DNA of 64,000 bases from Arenibacter sp. F26102 (lineage in GTDB: Bacteria; Bacteroidota; Bacteroidia; Flavobacteriales; Flavobacteriaceae): contig NZ_JALKBC010000007.1 in NCBI RefSeq assembly GCF_023015865.1, forward strand, positions 124,001 through 188,000. The letters run 5' to 3'. The notes below the pieces were generated by a model. That model was not told the DNA's origin and did no database searches. It saw only the letters and a list, made by a program, of their open reading frames with translations. This document shows, one piece after another, positions 7,164 to 16,778 of the stretch (within the stretch, counting starts at the first letter, position 1; each line of letters begins with the position of its first letter). The translations under genes and the position numbers were made by a program.

Positions 7164-9989
7164 ATGACTTACGATTTCAGGAAGATAGAAGAAAAGTGGC
7201 AGAAATTTTGGGCGGAAAAACAAACCTTTAAGGCAGAAAATGATTCTCCAAAGGAAAAGTTTTATGTGTTGGACATGTTTCCGTATCCTTCCGGTGCCGG
7301 TTTGCACGTAGGGCATCCACTAGGGTATATAGCTAGTGATATTTATGCTCGTTATAAAAGACAAAAAGGATTTAACGTACTGCATCCAATGGGGTACGAT
7401 TCTTTTGGACTTCCTGCAGAACAATACGCAATTCAGACTGGACAACATCCTGCGATAACAACCGAGACCAACATTGGTAGATATCGGGAGCAATTGGACA
7501 AAATTGGTTTTTCTTTTGATTGGAGCAGGGAGGTACGTACCTCTGATCCCAACTATTACAAATGGACCCAATGGATCTTTATCCAACTCTTTAATTCTTG
7601 GTACAATAAGCAGGCCAATAAGGCTGAAGATATTTCTAATCTGATTGCCACTTTTGAAAAAGAAGGTAACCAAAATGTTAATGCGGTATGTGATGAGGAA
7701 GTGGTGGAATTCTCCGCAACCGAATGGCAGGCATTTACGCCAAAACAACAGCAAGAGATTTTATTACAATATAGATTGACATATTTGGCGGAAACCGAAG
7801 TCAATTGGTGTCCAGCATTAGGGACCGTTTTGGCTAATGATGAGATTGTTAACGGGGTTTCGGAGCGTGGTGGACACCCTGTGATCCGTAAAAAAATGAC
7901 GCAATGGAGTATGCGAATATCCGCCTATGCTCAGCGATTGCTGGATGATTTGGCAACGGTAGATTGGCCGCAACCGTTAAAGGATTCCCAGACCAACTGG
8001 ATCGGTAGGTCCGAGGGTGCAGAAGTAACATTTAAGGTGAAAGGAAATGAAGAGGTCATTGATGTTTTCACCACCCGTCCAGACACTATTTTTGGCGTGA
8101 GTTTTATGACTTTGGCTCCAGAGCATGAATTGGTAGCTAAAATAACTTCCCCTGAGCAGGAGGCTGAAGTAGCCGCATATATTGAGGCCACGGCCAAACG
8201 CAGTGAGCGCGATCGTATGGCAGATGTAAAGACCATTACTGGGGCATTTACCGGTGCTTATGCAGAACATCCATTTAGCAAGGAACCTATTCCGATTTGG
8301 ATAGGCGACTATGTTTTGGCAGGCTACGGTACCGGGGCGGTAATGTCCGTTCCCTGTGGTGATCAGCGCGATTATGACTTTGCAAAACATTTTAATATAT
8401 CTATCCCCAATATTTTTGAGGGTGTGGATATTTCCGAAGAGGCCTTTGCCGATAAGGAAAAGACGCTAATAACCAATTCAGATTTTTTAAATGGACTTCC
8501 ATATAAAAAAGCAGTTAAACGCGTCATTTTTGAATTGGAAAAATTAGGTCAAGGGGAAGGTAAAATAAACTACCGGTTGCGCGATGCCGTTTTTAGTCGC
8601 CAGCGCTATTGGGGAGAACCTTTTCCGGTCTACTACGTAGATGGAATGCCTCAAATGATCGATCAGGAGCATCTACCCATTGTACTTCCAGAGGTAGAGA
8701 AATACCTACCTACGGAAACTGGTGAGCCACCGTTGGGCAATGCCACTATTTGGGCATGGGATGTAAATAATTCGACAGTTGTCAGTAATAAATTAATAGA
8801 TCATAAATCCGTGTTTCCATTGGAGTTGAACACCATGCCAGGGTGGGCAGGAAGTTCGTACTACTTTAACCGCTATATGGATCCGAATAATGAGGACGAA
8901 ATATTTTCGCAGAAGGCCATAAATTATTGGCAGGATGTGGACCTTTATATTGGTGGTAGCGAGCATGCTACCGGACACTTACTATACTCCCGTTTCTGGC
9001 AAAAGTTTTTGTTCGACAAAGGGGTGGTGCCCAAACCCGAGTTTGCCAAAAAATTGATCAACCAAGGGATGATTACGGGGACCAGTGCTTTTGTTTATAG
9101 AATTGAAGGCGAAAACACCTTGGTTTCAAAAAACTTAATAGGTGATAGATCGGTACAGCCTCTTCATGTAGATGTGGCATTGGTAAACCCATCTGATGAA
9201 TTGGATGTGAAAAAATTCAAGGAAAATCCTCTTTATTCTGATTTGAAGGATGCCGAATTTCTGTTGGAGGAAGGGAAGTATATCGTAGGCCGCGAGGTAG
9301 AAAAAATGTCCAAATCCAAATACAATGTGGTGAGTCCGGATAGTATTTGTGAGGAGTATGGTGCAGATTCCCTGCGTTTGTACGAGATGTTCCTAGGTCC
9401 GTTGGAGCAGTCCAAGCCTTGGAATACAGCAGGAATCAGTGGGGTCTATAGTTTCCTAAAAAAAATGTGGCGTTTATACCACGGCGGGACAGAAGGTGCT
9501 TTTATGGTTACAGGTGCTGAACCATCGGCAGATAATTTAAAGACCCTGCATAAGACTATCAAGAAAGTGGAGGAGGACATAGAGAATTTCTCCTTTAACA
9601 CCTCGGTTGCTACCTTTATGATCTGTGTAAACGAGTTGGCAGCACAAAAATGTAGTAGCAAGGAAATATTGGAACCTTTGGTTGTCTTGGTCTCGTCTTA
9701 TGCCCCCCATATAGCGGAGGAGCTGTGGTCCAAGTTAGGACATAACACCTCTATTGCAACTTCTCCCTTTCCTAAATTTGAAGGCAAGTATTTGGTAGAA
9801 AGCAGTAAGGAATACCCCATTTCGTTCAACGGAAAAATGCGTTTCAAAATAGAGTTGCCGGTAGATCTTTCCAAAGAGGAAATTGAAGCTGCCGTCATGG
9901 CCCATGTTAAAACCCAGGAGCAGTTGCAGGGACGTGCCCCTAAAAAGGTAATTATTGTTCCAGGGAAGATCGTTAACATTGTAGGTTAA
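7164..9989 (+). CDS. leuS: Leucyl-tRNA synthetase
   Basis: A 941-residue class I aminoacyl-tRNA synthetase that charges tRNA-Leu. The ATP-binding HIGH motif is present as HVGHP (residues 48-52) in PYPSGAGLHVGHPLGY, and the second signature is KMSKS (714-718). The editing domain (CP1) lies between, with TTRPDTIFGVSF, GTGAVMSVPCGDQRDYDF and other conserved pieces. The C-terminus carries the tRNA-binding extension ending VIIVPGKIVNIVG. Length and the inserts after residue 150 fit the Bacteroidota form. The gene appears monocistronic. Confidence 0.98.
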   Translation: MTYDFRKIEEKWQKFWAEKQTFKAENDSPKEKFYVLDMFPYPSGAGLHVGHPLGYIASDIYARYKRQKGFNVLHPMGYDSFGLPAEQYAIQTGQHPAITTETNIGRYREQLDKIGFSFDWSREVRTSDPNYYKWTQWIFIQLFNSWYNKQANKAEDISNLIATFEKEGNQNVNAVCDEEVVEFSATEWQAFTPKQQQEILLQYRLTYLAETEVNWCPALGTVLANDEIVNGVSERGGHPVIRKKMTQWSMRISAYAQRLLDDLATVDWPQPLKDSQTNWIGRSEGAEVTFKVKGNEEVIDVFTTRPDTIFGVSFMTLAPEHELVAKITSPEQEAEVAAYIEATAKRSERDRMADVKTITGAFTGAYAEHPFSKEPIPIWIGDYVLAGYGTGAVMSVPCGDQRDYDFAKHFNISIPNIFEGVDISEEAFADKEKTLITNSDFLNGLPYKKAVKRVIFELEKLGQGEGKINYRLRDAVFSRQRYWGEPFPVYYVDGMPQMIDQEHLPIVLPEVEKYLPTETGEPPLGNATIWAWDVNNSTVVSNKLIDHKSVFPLELNTMPGWAGSSYYFNRYMDPNNEDEIFSQKAINYWQDVDLYIGGSEHATGHLLYSRFWQKFLFDKGVVPKPEFAKKLINQGMITGTSAFVYRIEGENTLVSKNLIGDRSVQPLHVDVALVNPSDELDVKKFKENPLYSDLKDAEFLLEEGKYIVGREVEKMSKSKYNVVSPDSICEEYGADSLRLYEMFLGPLEQSKPWNTAGISGVYSFLKKMWRLYHGGTEGAFMVTGAEPSADNLKTLHKTIKKVEEDIENFSFNTSVATFMICVNELAAQKCSSKEILEPLVVLVSSYAPHIAEELWSKLGHNTSIATSPFPKFEGKYLVESSKEYPISFNGKMRFKIELPVDLSKEEIEAAVMAHVKTQEQLQGRAPKKVIIVPGKIVNIVG

Positions 9990-10111
9990 ATATGGCACTG
10001 GGAAAGGCTAAGTTTTTTGACTAATTGTAATAGTATTTGATGTGGGCTAAATTGACTGGGTAGATTTAAATAGGTATTGGAACAAAGAATTAATAGACGG
10101 TATTCGAGGTT

Positions 10112-10366
10112 ATGGAAAACATAGAGATCATGGGCTTGGTAGCAGCCGTACTTACTACTTCTTCATTAGTGCCACAGGTACATAAAACCTGGAGCAATAG
10201 GTCCACCAAGGATATTTCATTGACCATGTATTTGGCCATGTTTCTAGGAGTTGTCCTATGGTTGATCTACGGAATTTATCATGAAAGTGTGCCCATGATT
10301 TTGGCCAATTTTATAACTTCAGTGTTAATTTTCATTATGATCGTGCTTAAGTTAAAGTATAAGTAG
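10112..10366 (+). CDS. SemiSWEET family transporter
   Basis: An 84-residue protein with three membrane helices (about 7-24, 38-57, 61-80) and a PQ-loop motif SSLVPQ at residues 17-22. This is the size and pattern of bacterial SemiSWEETs, which dimerise to form a sugar facilitator in the inner membrane; family members carry mono- or disaccharides. It lies alone between leuS and a zinc peptidase on the same strand, with gaps over 120 bases on both sides. Substrate unknown. Confidence 0.88.
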   Translation: MENIEIMGLVAAVLTTSSLVPQVHKTWSNRSTKDISLTMYLAMFLGVVLWLIYGIYHESVPMILANFITSVLIFIMIVLKLKYK

Positions 10367-10508
10367 GAAGGGACAAATTGTCAGATAATTATCCTTTTTT
10401 ACTGTCCTGTTTAATTATGGATAATTTGGCGAGCTTTTTGCTGTATTTAGTTCAGATTGAATAAAGGAATCTTTAGTATATTCGATAAATTTTAAAAATG
10501 AAATCGTT

Positions 10509-11204
10509 ATGATGATGTATTATATATTACTGGGTGCAATTGCTTTGGTAAGTTGGTTGGTTAGTAATAAGCTTAAAAGTAAATTTAAGTTCTATTCCAA
10601 AGTGCATTTGCGCAATGGTATGAGTGGTGCCGAGATTGCCGAGAAAATGTTGGCCGATCATGGAATTAGGGATGTAAAGGTTATTTCCACACCAGGAATG
10701 CTAACGGATCATTACAATCCTGTAAACAAAACGGTAAATTTAAGTGAAGGTGTCTATAACCAAAGAAATGCTTCGGCGGCTGCGGTTGCGGCCCACGAAT
10801 GTGGACATGCCGTGCAGCATGCTACGGCCTATGAATGGTTGACCTTGCGTTCCAAATTGGTACCTGTGGTAAGTGTTACTTCTGGAATGTCCATGTGGGT
10901 AGTTTTTGGCGGAATTATGCTGGGAGCTGCAGCAGGTGTTGGCCTGGGATATTGGGTGGCTGTAGCAGGTCTAATAATGATGGGTCTTGCTACCTTGTTT
11001 AGCTTTGTCACTTTACCTGTGGAATATGATGCCAGTAATAGAGCCTTGGCTTGGTTAAAGAATAAGAATATGGTGACCCCAGAGGAATATAAAGGTTCTG
11101 AGGATGCTTTAAAATGGGCGGCCAGAACGTATTTGGTGGCAGCAATTGGCTCATTGGCAACCTTAGTCTACTGGGCTATGCAGGTCTTGGGCGGAAGGGA
11201 TTAA
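10509..11204 (+). CDS. Membrane zinc metallopeptidase (YugP / PF04298 type)
   Basis: A 231-residue inner-membrane protein. A first helix covers residues 3-19. The zinc-binding motif HECGH (96-100) in AAVAAHECGHAVQH is followed by two or three hydrophobic segments (about 120-165 and 207-226) and by FVTLPVEYDASNRAL, the conserved block with the probable third ligand. This matches the YugP family of putative neutral zinc peptidases. Substrate unknown. TATATTCG at 10477-10484 resembles a -7 box. A start at the second or third Met (10512 or 10515) would be equally possible. Confidence 0.9.
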   Translation: MMMYYILLGAIALVSWLVSNKLKSKFKFYSKVHLRNGMSGAEIAEKMLADHGIRDVKVISTPGMLTDHYNPVNKTVNLSEGVYNQRNASAAAVAAHECGHAVQHATAYEWLTLRSKLVPVVSVTSGMSMWVVFGGIMLGAAAGVGLGYWVAVAGLIMMGLATLFSFVTLPVEYDASNRALAWLKNKNMVTPEEYKGSEDALKWAARTYLVAAIGSLATLVYWAMQVLGGRD

Positions 11205-11226
11205 ATAAAATCTTAAATATTTAACT

Positions 11227-11256
11227 AAAAAGGACATCTATAGGTGTCCTTTTTTT
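11227..11256. terminator. Bidirectional rho-independent terminator
   Basis: Stem AGGACA (11231-11236) / TGTCCT (11245-11250) with an 8-base loop, preceded by A5 and followed by T6, so it can stop transcription from the peptidase gene (+) and the lrp gene (-). The T-run overlaps the lrp stop codon. Confidence 0.85.
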
Positions 11257-11725
11257 ATATGGTTATTTGACGGTCTATCTGTTGGTCCAAGGAAATAAAG
11301 GTTTCGGTTCTGGATACCCCTTCTATCTGTTGTATGTCCCTATTAAGTACATGCATAAGGTGTTCGTTGTCCCTACAAAGTACCTTTATAAGAATGGACC
11401 AGTTTCCTGTAGTATAGTGGCATTCCAATACTTCAGGGATTTTTTCAAGTTCCTTAACGGCCAATGGGTTGCTCATGGCCTTATCCAAATAGATGCCAAT
11501 ATAGGCCATGGTGGTATATCCCAATACTTTTGGATTGATAATAAATTTAGACCCAGCAATTAAACCTGAAGCTTCCAATTTGCGTAACCTCTGATGAATA
11601 GCGGCACCTGAAATCCCAATTTTCCTGGCAATTTCCAAAACAGGCTTTCTGGCATCCGACATTAAAAATCTTAGGATCTTTTTGTCGATACCATCAATTT
11701 TAACGTTTTCGTTATTGGATTTCAT
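11255..11725 (-). CDS. Lrp/AsnC family transcriptional regulator
   Basis: A 156-residue DNA-binding regulator. The N-terminal winged helix-turn-helix (about 8-65) contains LDIARKIGIS-like ILEIARKIGISGAAIHQRL and the C-terminal RAM ligand-binding domain (about 72-150) holds AYIGIYL and ECHYTTGNWSILIKV. Lrp-type proteins sense amino acids and form octamers. The gene lies 48 bases downstream of a saccharopine dehydrogenase-like gene on the same strand, so local control of amino-acid, perhaps lysine, metabolism is a reasonable inference. Its own promoter was not identified. Confidence 0.93.
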   Translation of the reverse strand: MKSNNENVKIDGIDKKILRFLMSDARKPVLEIARKIGISGAAIHQRLRKLEASGLIAGSKFIINPKVLGYTTMAYIGIYLDKAMSNPLAVKELEKIPEVLECHYTTGNWSILIKVLCRDNEHLMHVLNRDIQQIEGVSRTETFISLDQQIDRQITI

Positions 11726-11773
11726 GATTAATACTTCAATTATGATATAAAGATACCAAAATGGTTTTAAACC

Positions 11774-13147
11774 TTAACTGGCAACGGAATCGGGATTATA
11801 GCCAAGGTAGGGTACTTTATATTCTTTAAAGTGTATGCCAAAGCTTTTCAATTCCTCTAAAATGGGTTCGTATACCTCCCGCCTAATAGGCAACTGTACC
11901 CCGGGATTGGTTATTTTTTTGTTTAAGATGAGTAAGGTGGCCATGGCTACCGGTAATCCAACCGTCTTGGCCATTGCAGTGTATGTCCTGTCTTCCCCAG
12001 TGACCACCATGTTGGAGTCTATCTGTTCTTTTTTGCCATTAAGTTCGTATCCAAATTTATGGTACATGACGATCATATCCTTGTCCGTTTCGGCCAAGGT
12101 CCAGCTATCTTCCAAGATTCTCTGCAAAATTTGTGCAGGGGTAGCATTTTTTAATTCAATTTTTCTTTTGGAATCAAAAAGGTGAAGTTCCATTAATTTT
12201 TCCCACATTATATCATCCTGATCAATCTTAAGATAATGCCGCATTTTTAGTTCTACTGTGTTGGTCGGAGAATAAGGTAGATAGAGGTTTACAAATTCAC
12301 GGTAAGACATTCCCTGCGAATTCTCTATGGTATAACTGTCATCGGTCATGCCCAATTGTACAAACATATTCCATGCCTTGGAAAAACCTACCCTTCGCAT
12401 GGTTCCGCGGTATAAAGTAAGCACATTTTGCAACCCATAGGCTTCCCTGTATTTTAAGGAATCCCTGTTGGCATAAACTTCAAATTTCCCGTAGCCTTCA
12501 ACATCCAAAAATTCTGTTCTTCTAAAAAGTTTGTGGTAAGGAATGTATTTGTAAGTTCCTTCTTGTATAAATTTGGCTACACCTCCTTGGCCGGCCACAA
12601 CAACGTTTCTAGGATTCCAGGTAAATTTATAGTTCCAGAGGTTGTTGTCACTTTCGGGGGCCACTAAACCTCCGGTGAATGATTCGAATAGAATCATTTT
12701 GGCACCTTGGTCCCTAATGTTATCTATTACCTGCATGGCACTCATATGATCTATCCCTGGATCTAATCCAATTTCGTTCATAAAAACAAGACCTCTTTCT
12801 TTTGCTGGTTGGTCTAAGGCCATTATTTCATCACTAATATAGGAGGCAGTAACGAAGTGTTTCCCATATTGTATACAGTCCACGGCAACCTTGATGTGAA
12901 AATGGGCAGGGAGCATGGAGATAACAATATCAGATTCTTTGATTACCTTTCTTCTGGCCACATCATTAAAAATGTCTAATTTTATGGCAGTACATGCCGG
13001 ATGTAATTTTATTTTGTCAGGTAGGGCATCGGTATTTAAGTCACAAATAGTAAGTTGTAGATTTTCCTCTTCTGCTTTTTGCAGTAAATAATCCAACAAA
13101 TAGGAGGTGGATTTCCCTGTGCCCACAACAAGTATTTTTCGCCGCAT
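11774..13147 (-). CDS. Saccharopine dehydrogenase-like oxidoreductase
   Basis: A 457-residue protein with an N-terminal Rossmann fold (ILVVGTGKSTSYLL, glycines at 9 and 11; ICDLNTDAL as the second strand; IVISMLPAHFH) and a long C-terminal catalytic domain with NEIGLDPGIDHMSAM and ESFTGGLVAPESDNN, both typical of the saccharopine dehydrogenase (LYS9-like) family. The reaction in that family joins or splits glutamate and the lysine-derived semialdehyde; bacterial members may use related substrates. It is followed by an Lrp-type regulator. The divergent DUF423 gene starts 77 bases away. Family is clear; exact substrate is inferred. Confidence 0.88.
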   Translation of the reverse strand: MRRKILVVGTGKSTSYLLDYLLQKAEEENLQLTICDLNTDALPDKIKLHPACTAIKLDIFNDVARRKVIKESDIVISMLPAHFHIKVAVDCIQYGKHFVTASYISDEIMALDQPAKERGLVFMNEIGLDPGIDHMSAMQVIDNIRDQGAKMILFESFTGGLVAPESDNNLWNYKFTWNPRNVVVAGQGGVAKFIQEGTYKYIPYHKLFRRTEFLDVEGYGKFEVYANRDSLKYREAYGLQNVLTLYRGTMRRVGFSKAWNMFVQLGMTDDSYTIENSQGMSYREFVNLYLPYSPTNTVELKMRHYLKIDQDDIMWEKLMELHLFDSKRKIELKNATPAQILQRILEDSWTLAETDKDMIVMYHKFGYELNGKKEQIDSNMVVTGEDRTYTAMAKTVGLPVAMATLLILNKKITNPGVQLPIRREVYEPILEELKSFGIHFKEYKVPYLGYNPDSVAS

Positions 13148-13193
13148 TGGTTTTTTACTTTTCTATTTAACGGATACTAAGGTATCAAATTGT

Positions 13194-13201
13194 TATATTT
13201 G
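13194..13201 (+). promoter_or_regulatory. Putative -7 box for the DUF423 gene
   Basis: TATATTTG is an exact TAnnTTTG match 23 bases before the start codon. No good -33 TTTG is seen at the expected spacing, so confidence is limited. Confidence 0.4.
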
Positions 13202-13224
13202 TAAGGAATAAGCACCAATAAGTT

Positions 13225-13617
13225 ATGAACAAAACAATTTTTGGAACTGGGCTATTTTTTGGTCTAACGGCAGTTCTTTTAGGTGCTTTTGGGGCACACG
13301 GTCTGGAAGAAATGTTGGATGCCAAGGCTATCGGTACCTTCGAAACAGGAGTGAAATATCAGATGTACCATGCTTTGTTCCTAATGATCTTGGGAGGATT
13401 TAACTTATTGGTCGAAGAGCGAAAAAAGCTCGTTTATTATTTTATTGTTGCTGGTGTGATATGTTTTTCCTTTTCTATTTATCTTTTGGCAACCAATGAA
13501 CTATCAAGTTTTGATTTTAAGAAAATGGCATTAATCACTCCCATTGGCGGTGCTCTCCTGGTCACGGGTTGGATACTTTTAGGGATTAGGGTCTTTAATC
13601 AAAATCAATCGAATTAA
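13225..13617 (+). CDS. DUF423 membrane protein
   Basis: A 130-residue protein with four hydrophobic helices (about 5-25, 48-63, 69-90, 100-122). The family hallmark GAFGAHGLE is at residues 21-29 and QMYHALFL at about 46-53. DUF423 (YgdD-like) proteins are inner-membrane proteins of unknown function. The gene stands alone, 51 bases before pckA, with a weak hairpin (AAGCTC-TTG-GAGCTT at 13625-13639) between them. Confidence 0.9.
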   Translation: MNKTIFGTGLFFGLTAVLLGAFGAHGLEEMLDAKAIGTFETGVKYQMYHALFLMILGGFNLLVEERKKLVYYFIVAGVICFSFSIYLLATNELSSFDFKKMALITPIGGALLVTGWILLGIRVFNQNQSN

Positions 13618-13624
13618 AACTATC

Positions 13625-13650
13625 AAGCTCTTGGAGCTTTTATATTTTTC
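13625..13650 (+). terminator. Weak terminator-like hairpin before pckA
   Basis: A 6-bp stem AAGCTC/GAGCTT with a 3-base loop, followed by a T-rich stretch interrupted by A. It may attenuate read-through from the DUF423 gene into pckA; the stem is short. Confidence 0.35.
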
Positions 13651-13668
13651 TAACAAAACTCAACTATT

Positions 13669-15285
13669 ATGAATTCATCAACCCCATCAAGGCGATCGAT
13701 TTCGTTAAAAGCCTATGGCATTTCATCAAAAAAGATCCACTATCAATTATCACCTTCCAAACTACATGAAATTACAGTAGAAAAAGGCATGGGTCTAACC
13801 TCTTCAACTGGGGCGTTGGCCGTAAATACAGGTGAATTTACGGGTAGGTCACCTATGGATAGGTTTATAGTTAAGGATGATATTACAGCCGATAAGGTAT
13901 GGTGGGGAAATGTGAATATACCTTTTGAAAGCGCAAAGTTCGATGCACTTTATAACAAGGTTGTAGAATATCTTAATGAAAAGGAGCTTTATGTAAGGGA
14001 TTGTTTTGCTTGTGCCGACGACGAATATAAAATGAATATAAGGGTTATAAATGAATACCCCTGGTCCAATATGTTTGCCTATAACATGTTTTTAAGGCCT
14101 ACTGAAGACGAATTGATTGGTTTTGATCCTGAGTGGACGGTCATCAATGCTCCGGGTTTTATGGCCAAAGCGGAGCAGGATGGGACAAGGCAGCACAATT
14201 TTGCCATATTAAATTTCACCCGAAAGATTGCCTTAATAGGAGGTACGGGATATACGGGGGAAATTAAGAAGGGCATATTTTCTGCATTGAATTTTATTCT
14301 TCCAGTATATAAAAAATGTCTTCCCATGCATTGTTCTGCCAATGTGGGCGATGATGGGGACACTGCCATCTTTTTTGGTCTTTCCGGAACAGGGAAGACC
14401 ACTTTGTCAGCGGACCCACATAGAAAATTGATCGGGGATGATGAACATGGATGGACAAAAGAAAATACCGTGTTTAATTTTGAGGGAGGATGCTACGCCA
14501 AAGTCATTAATCTTTCGGCAGAAAATGAGCCTGAAATTTATGGGGCCATAAAGAAAGGGGCCCTTTTGGAAAATGTGGTTCTGGATGCAAATGGTGTGGT
14601 CGACTTTGAAAATACTTCCATTACCCAAAATACTAGAGTGAGTTATCCAATTTATAATATAGATAATATTCAAGTGCCCTCCATTGGAAAGAATCCGAAG
14701 AATATTTTCTTTCTTACAGCCGATGCTTTTGGAGTTTTACCGCCAATTTCCAAATTGACTCCTAGTCAGGCCGCCTATCATTTTATTTCGGGATACACTG
14801 CCAAGGTGGCTGGTACAGAGGCGGGGGTAGTTGAGCCCGTACCTAATTTCTCGGCCTGTTTTGGAGCACCCTTTATGCCACTGCACCCCACAAAATATGC
14901 TGAAATGCTCAGTAAAAAAATGTTGGACGCCGGGGTAAACGTCTGGTTGGTGAATACAGGATGGACCGGAGGGCCTTATGGGGTGGGTACCAGAATGAAA
15001 TTAAAATATACCCGTGCAATGATCCATGCAGCCCTCAGTGGAGAATTGGGATTGTACAGTTATGACAAATACCATATCCATTCTGTTTTTGGGGTGGCAC
15101 AACCAAGGGAGTGTCCGGGAGTCCCTACAAGTGTGCTTAGCCCCCGGGCAACTTGGAACAATGACGAGGCCTACTATAGGACCGCGTTTAAATTAACAAA
15201 TGCCTTCCGTGAAAATTTTAGAAAATTTGAAGCTTATGCCAATGAGGAAATTAGGCGGGGAGGACCACAACGATACGCTTTTTAA
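13669..15285 (+). CDS. pckA: Phosphoenolpyruvate carboxykinase (ATP)
   Basis: A 538-residue cytoplasmic enzyme that makes phosphoenolpyruvate from oxaloacetate with ATP, the entry step of gluconeogenesis (in some Bacteroidota it also runs in reverse to fix CO2). The kinase P-loop GLSGTGKTTLS spans from residue 237, followed by the metal-binding LIGDDEHGW; GRSPMDRFIV near residue 62 is the substrate-binding block, and NTGWTGGPYGVG is also conserved. Size fits the ATP-dependent family. The gene is followed immediately by a strong terminator. Confidence 0.98.
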   Translation: MNSSTPSRRSISLKAYGISSKKIHYQLSPSKLHEITVEKGMGLTSSTGALAVNTGEFTGRSPMDRFIVKDDITADKVWWGNVNIPFESAKFDALYNKVVEYLNEKELYVRDCFACADDEYKMNIRVINEYPWSNMFAYNMFLRPTEDELIGFDPEWTVINAPGFMAKAEQDGTRQHNFAILNFTRKIALIGGTGYTGEIKKGIFSALNFILPVYKKCLPMHCSANVGDDGDTAIFFGLSGTGKTTLSADPHRKLIGDDEHGWTKENTVFNFEGGCYAKVINLSAENEPEIYGAIKKGALLENVVLDANGVVDFENTSITQNTRVSYPIYNIDNIQVPSIGKNPKNIFFLTADAFGVLPPISKLTPSQAAYHFISGYTAKVAGTEAGVVEPVPNFSACFGAPFMPLHPTKYAEMLSKKMLDAGVNVWLVNTGWTGGPYGVGTRMKLKYTRAMIHAALSGELGLYSYDKYHIHSVFGVAQPRECPGVPTSVLSPRATWNNDEAYYRTAFKLTNAFRENFRKFEAYANEEIRRGGPQRYAF

Positions 15286-15288
15286 AAG

Positions 15289-15319
15289 AAAAACCCCGAG
15301 GCTTGCCTCGGGGTTTTTT
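15289..15319. terminator. Strong bidirectional terminator between pckA and hemD
   Basis: A perfect 9-bp stem CCCCGAGGC (15294-15302) / GCCTCGGGG (15305-15313) with a 2-base TT between the arms, A5 on the left and T6 on the right. It serves the convergent pckA (+) and hemD-like (-) genes. Confidence 0.93.
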
Positions 15320-15369
15320 ATGTTAATCCATCACTGAATTAAGTTTTAGAGCCATTGTCGCGACTCGAC

Positions 15370-16116
15370 TTATTTCTTATTTACCGTGGTAATGTATCTC
15401 TGCAGTGCCATGGTCATAGAAGGAGTCTCGGGGGTTGGAGCTTGAATGTCTATTCTAAGTCCCGCTTGCGTAGCTGCATTTACCGTAGAATTCCCGAAAA
15501 CCGCTATTCTGGTTTCGTTTTGTTTAAAATCAGGGAAGTTCTTTAGAAGGGATTCTATTCCAGATGGACTAAAGAATACCAAAACGTCATAGTATACGTC
15601 CCTTAAATCTGAAAGATCGCTTATAACCGTTTTGTAGAATATTCCTCTGGTCCAATTTATTCCCAAACTGTTCAATGTTTCGGGAACAATGGGTTTTAGA
15701 ACATCCGAAGACGGTAATAAAAACTTTTCGTCCTTGTATTTTTTGAACAAAGCATTTAAGTCAGGAAAATTCATTTTCCCGACGTAAATTTTACGCTTCC
15801 TATAGACTACGTACTTTTGTAAGTAGTAAGCTACTGCTTCCGACTGACAAAAATATTTCATGGAATCAGGTACCTTAAACCTCATTTCTTCCGCAATCCT
15901 GAAAAAATGATCTACTGCATTTCTACTGGTTAGAATAATTGCAGTAAAATTATTAAGATCAATTTTTTGCTGTCGGACCATTTTGGCATCAACACCTTCC
16001 ACGTGGATAAAAGGCCTAAAATCTACCTTTATTTTCTCCTTATCAATAAGTTTGGAATAGGGGGAATTTTCCATCTTTGGTTCTGGCTGTGAAACCAAAA
16101 TAGTTTTAACTTTCAT
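15370..16116 (-). CDS. hemD: Uroporphyrinogen-III synthase family protein
   Basis: A 248-residue protein with the two-lobed HemD pattern: TILVSQPEP at the start, AIILTSRNAVDHFF near residue 60, FLLPSSDVLKPIVPETL in the middle, VLVFFSPSGIESLL near 180 and IAVFGNSTVNAATQAGL near 207. HemD closes hydroxymethylbilane into uroporphyrinogen III in heme synthesis; the family diverges strongly, so it is recognised by pattern rather than by catalytic residues. It overlaps the upstream DUF4271 gene by four bases (ATGA), a pairing commonly seen in Flavobacteriia. Enzyme activity is likely but rests on family membership. Confidence 0.8.
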   Translation of the reverse strand: MKVKTILVSQPEPKMENSPYSKLIDKEKIKVDFRPFIHVEGVDAKMVRQQKIDLNNFTAIILTSRNAVDHFFRIAEEMRFKVPDSMKYFCQSEAVAYYLQKYVVYRKRKIYVGKMNFPDLNALFKKYKDEKFLLPSSDVLKPIVPETLNSLGINWTRGIFYKTVISDLSDLRDVYYDVLVFFSPSGIESLLKNFPDFKQNETRIAVFGNSTVNAATQAGLRIDIQAPTPETPSMTMALQRYITTVNKK

Positions 16117-16778
16117 AGGCTTCGGTCTATTAGATAGTTACCAACTATAATTATTGGTGCTATTTCAAGAGCGCAAAGGTACAAAATAAAATAAACAAAA
16201 TTACTGGCAAGGAAATTTTGATGATTTCTCAATGTAGTTATCCAACCAATGGCATTAATTATAAATACTAACAAAATACTTATGAAAATTACTGTTTTGG
16301 ATTCTTGTAAAACATAATTTAATATAAGATTGGCAAATAACATTACAATACCGCTGTAGTTGAGGTAGGCGAGTTTTTTAAAGACAATTTCAGAAATGAC
16401 CTTGTTGGCATTAAAGATAAAACCGTTGCCGAATTGCAAAAGTATCTTGATGACCAAAAATAAAAATAGTGAGGTAAAAATAATTAAATAGGCCCCAAAT
16501 TGATGTTCTTCAGGAAATTGAAAAAAAATCTTGTTTATAAAATAGATAAAAAGTGAAAAATTAAGTAATTGGAAAATACTGAAGAAAATACTGAACCAAT
16601 TAAAGAGCTTGTCCTTCTTTTGGTATAGGAATATATACTTGTTATTGAATGGCAGGATTATATAATTGAGAAATCGACTATAATATGTGGTTTTGGCGAG
16701 CACCATAAAAAAGATACTGGAAAATAGGATAATCGTTATCCAATCTACAACGTACTGATTTCTTAAAATAGCTTCCAT
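16113..16778 (-). CDS. DUF4271 integral membrane protein
   Basis: A 221-residue, very hydrophobic protein with six to seven predicted membrane helices (first about residues 14-29, last about 188-213) and short charged loops such as YQKKDKLFNW. This is DUF4271, restricted to Bacteroidota and usually found directly before the uroporphyrinogen-III synthase gene, as here with a 4-base ATGA overlap. Function unknown; nothing in the sequence shows catalysis. Confidence 0.85.
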   Translation of the reverse strand: MEAILRNQYVVDWITIILFSSIFFMVLAKTTYYSRFLNYIILPFNNKYIFLYQKKDKLFNWFSIFFSIFQLLNFSLFIYFINKIFFQFPEEHQFGAYLIIFTSLFLFLVIKILLQFGNGFIFNANKVISEIVFKKLAYLNYSGIVMLFANLILNYVLQESKTVIFISILLVFIINAIGWITTLRNHQNFLASNFVYFILYLCALEIAPIIIVGNYLIDRSL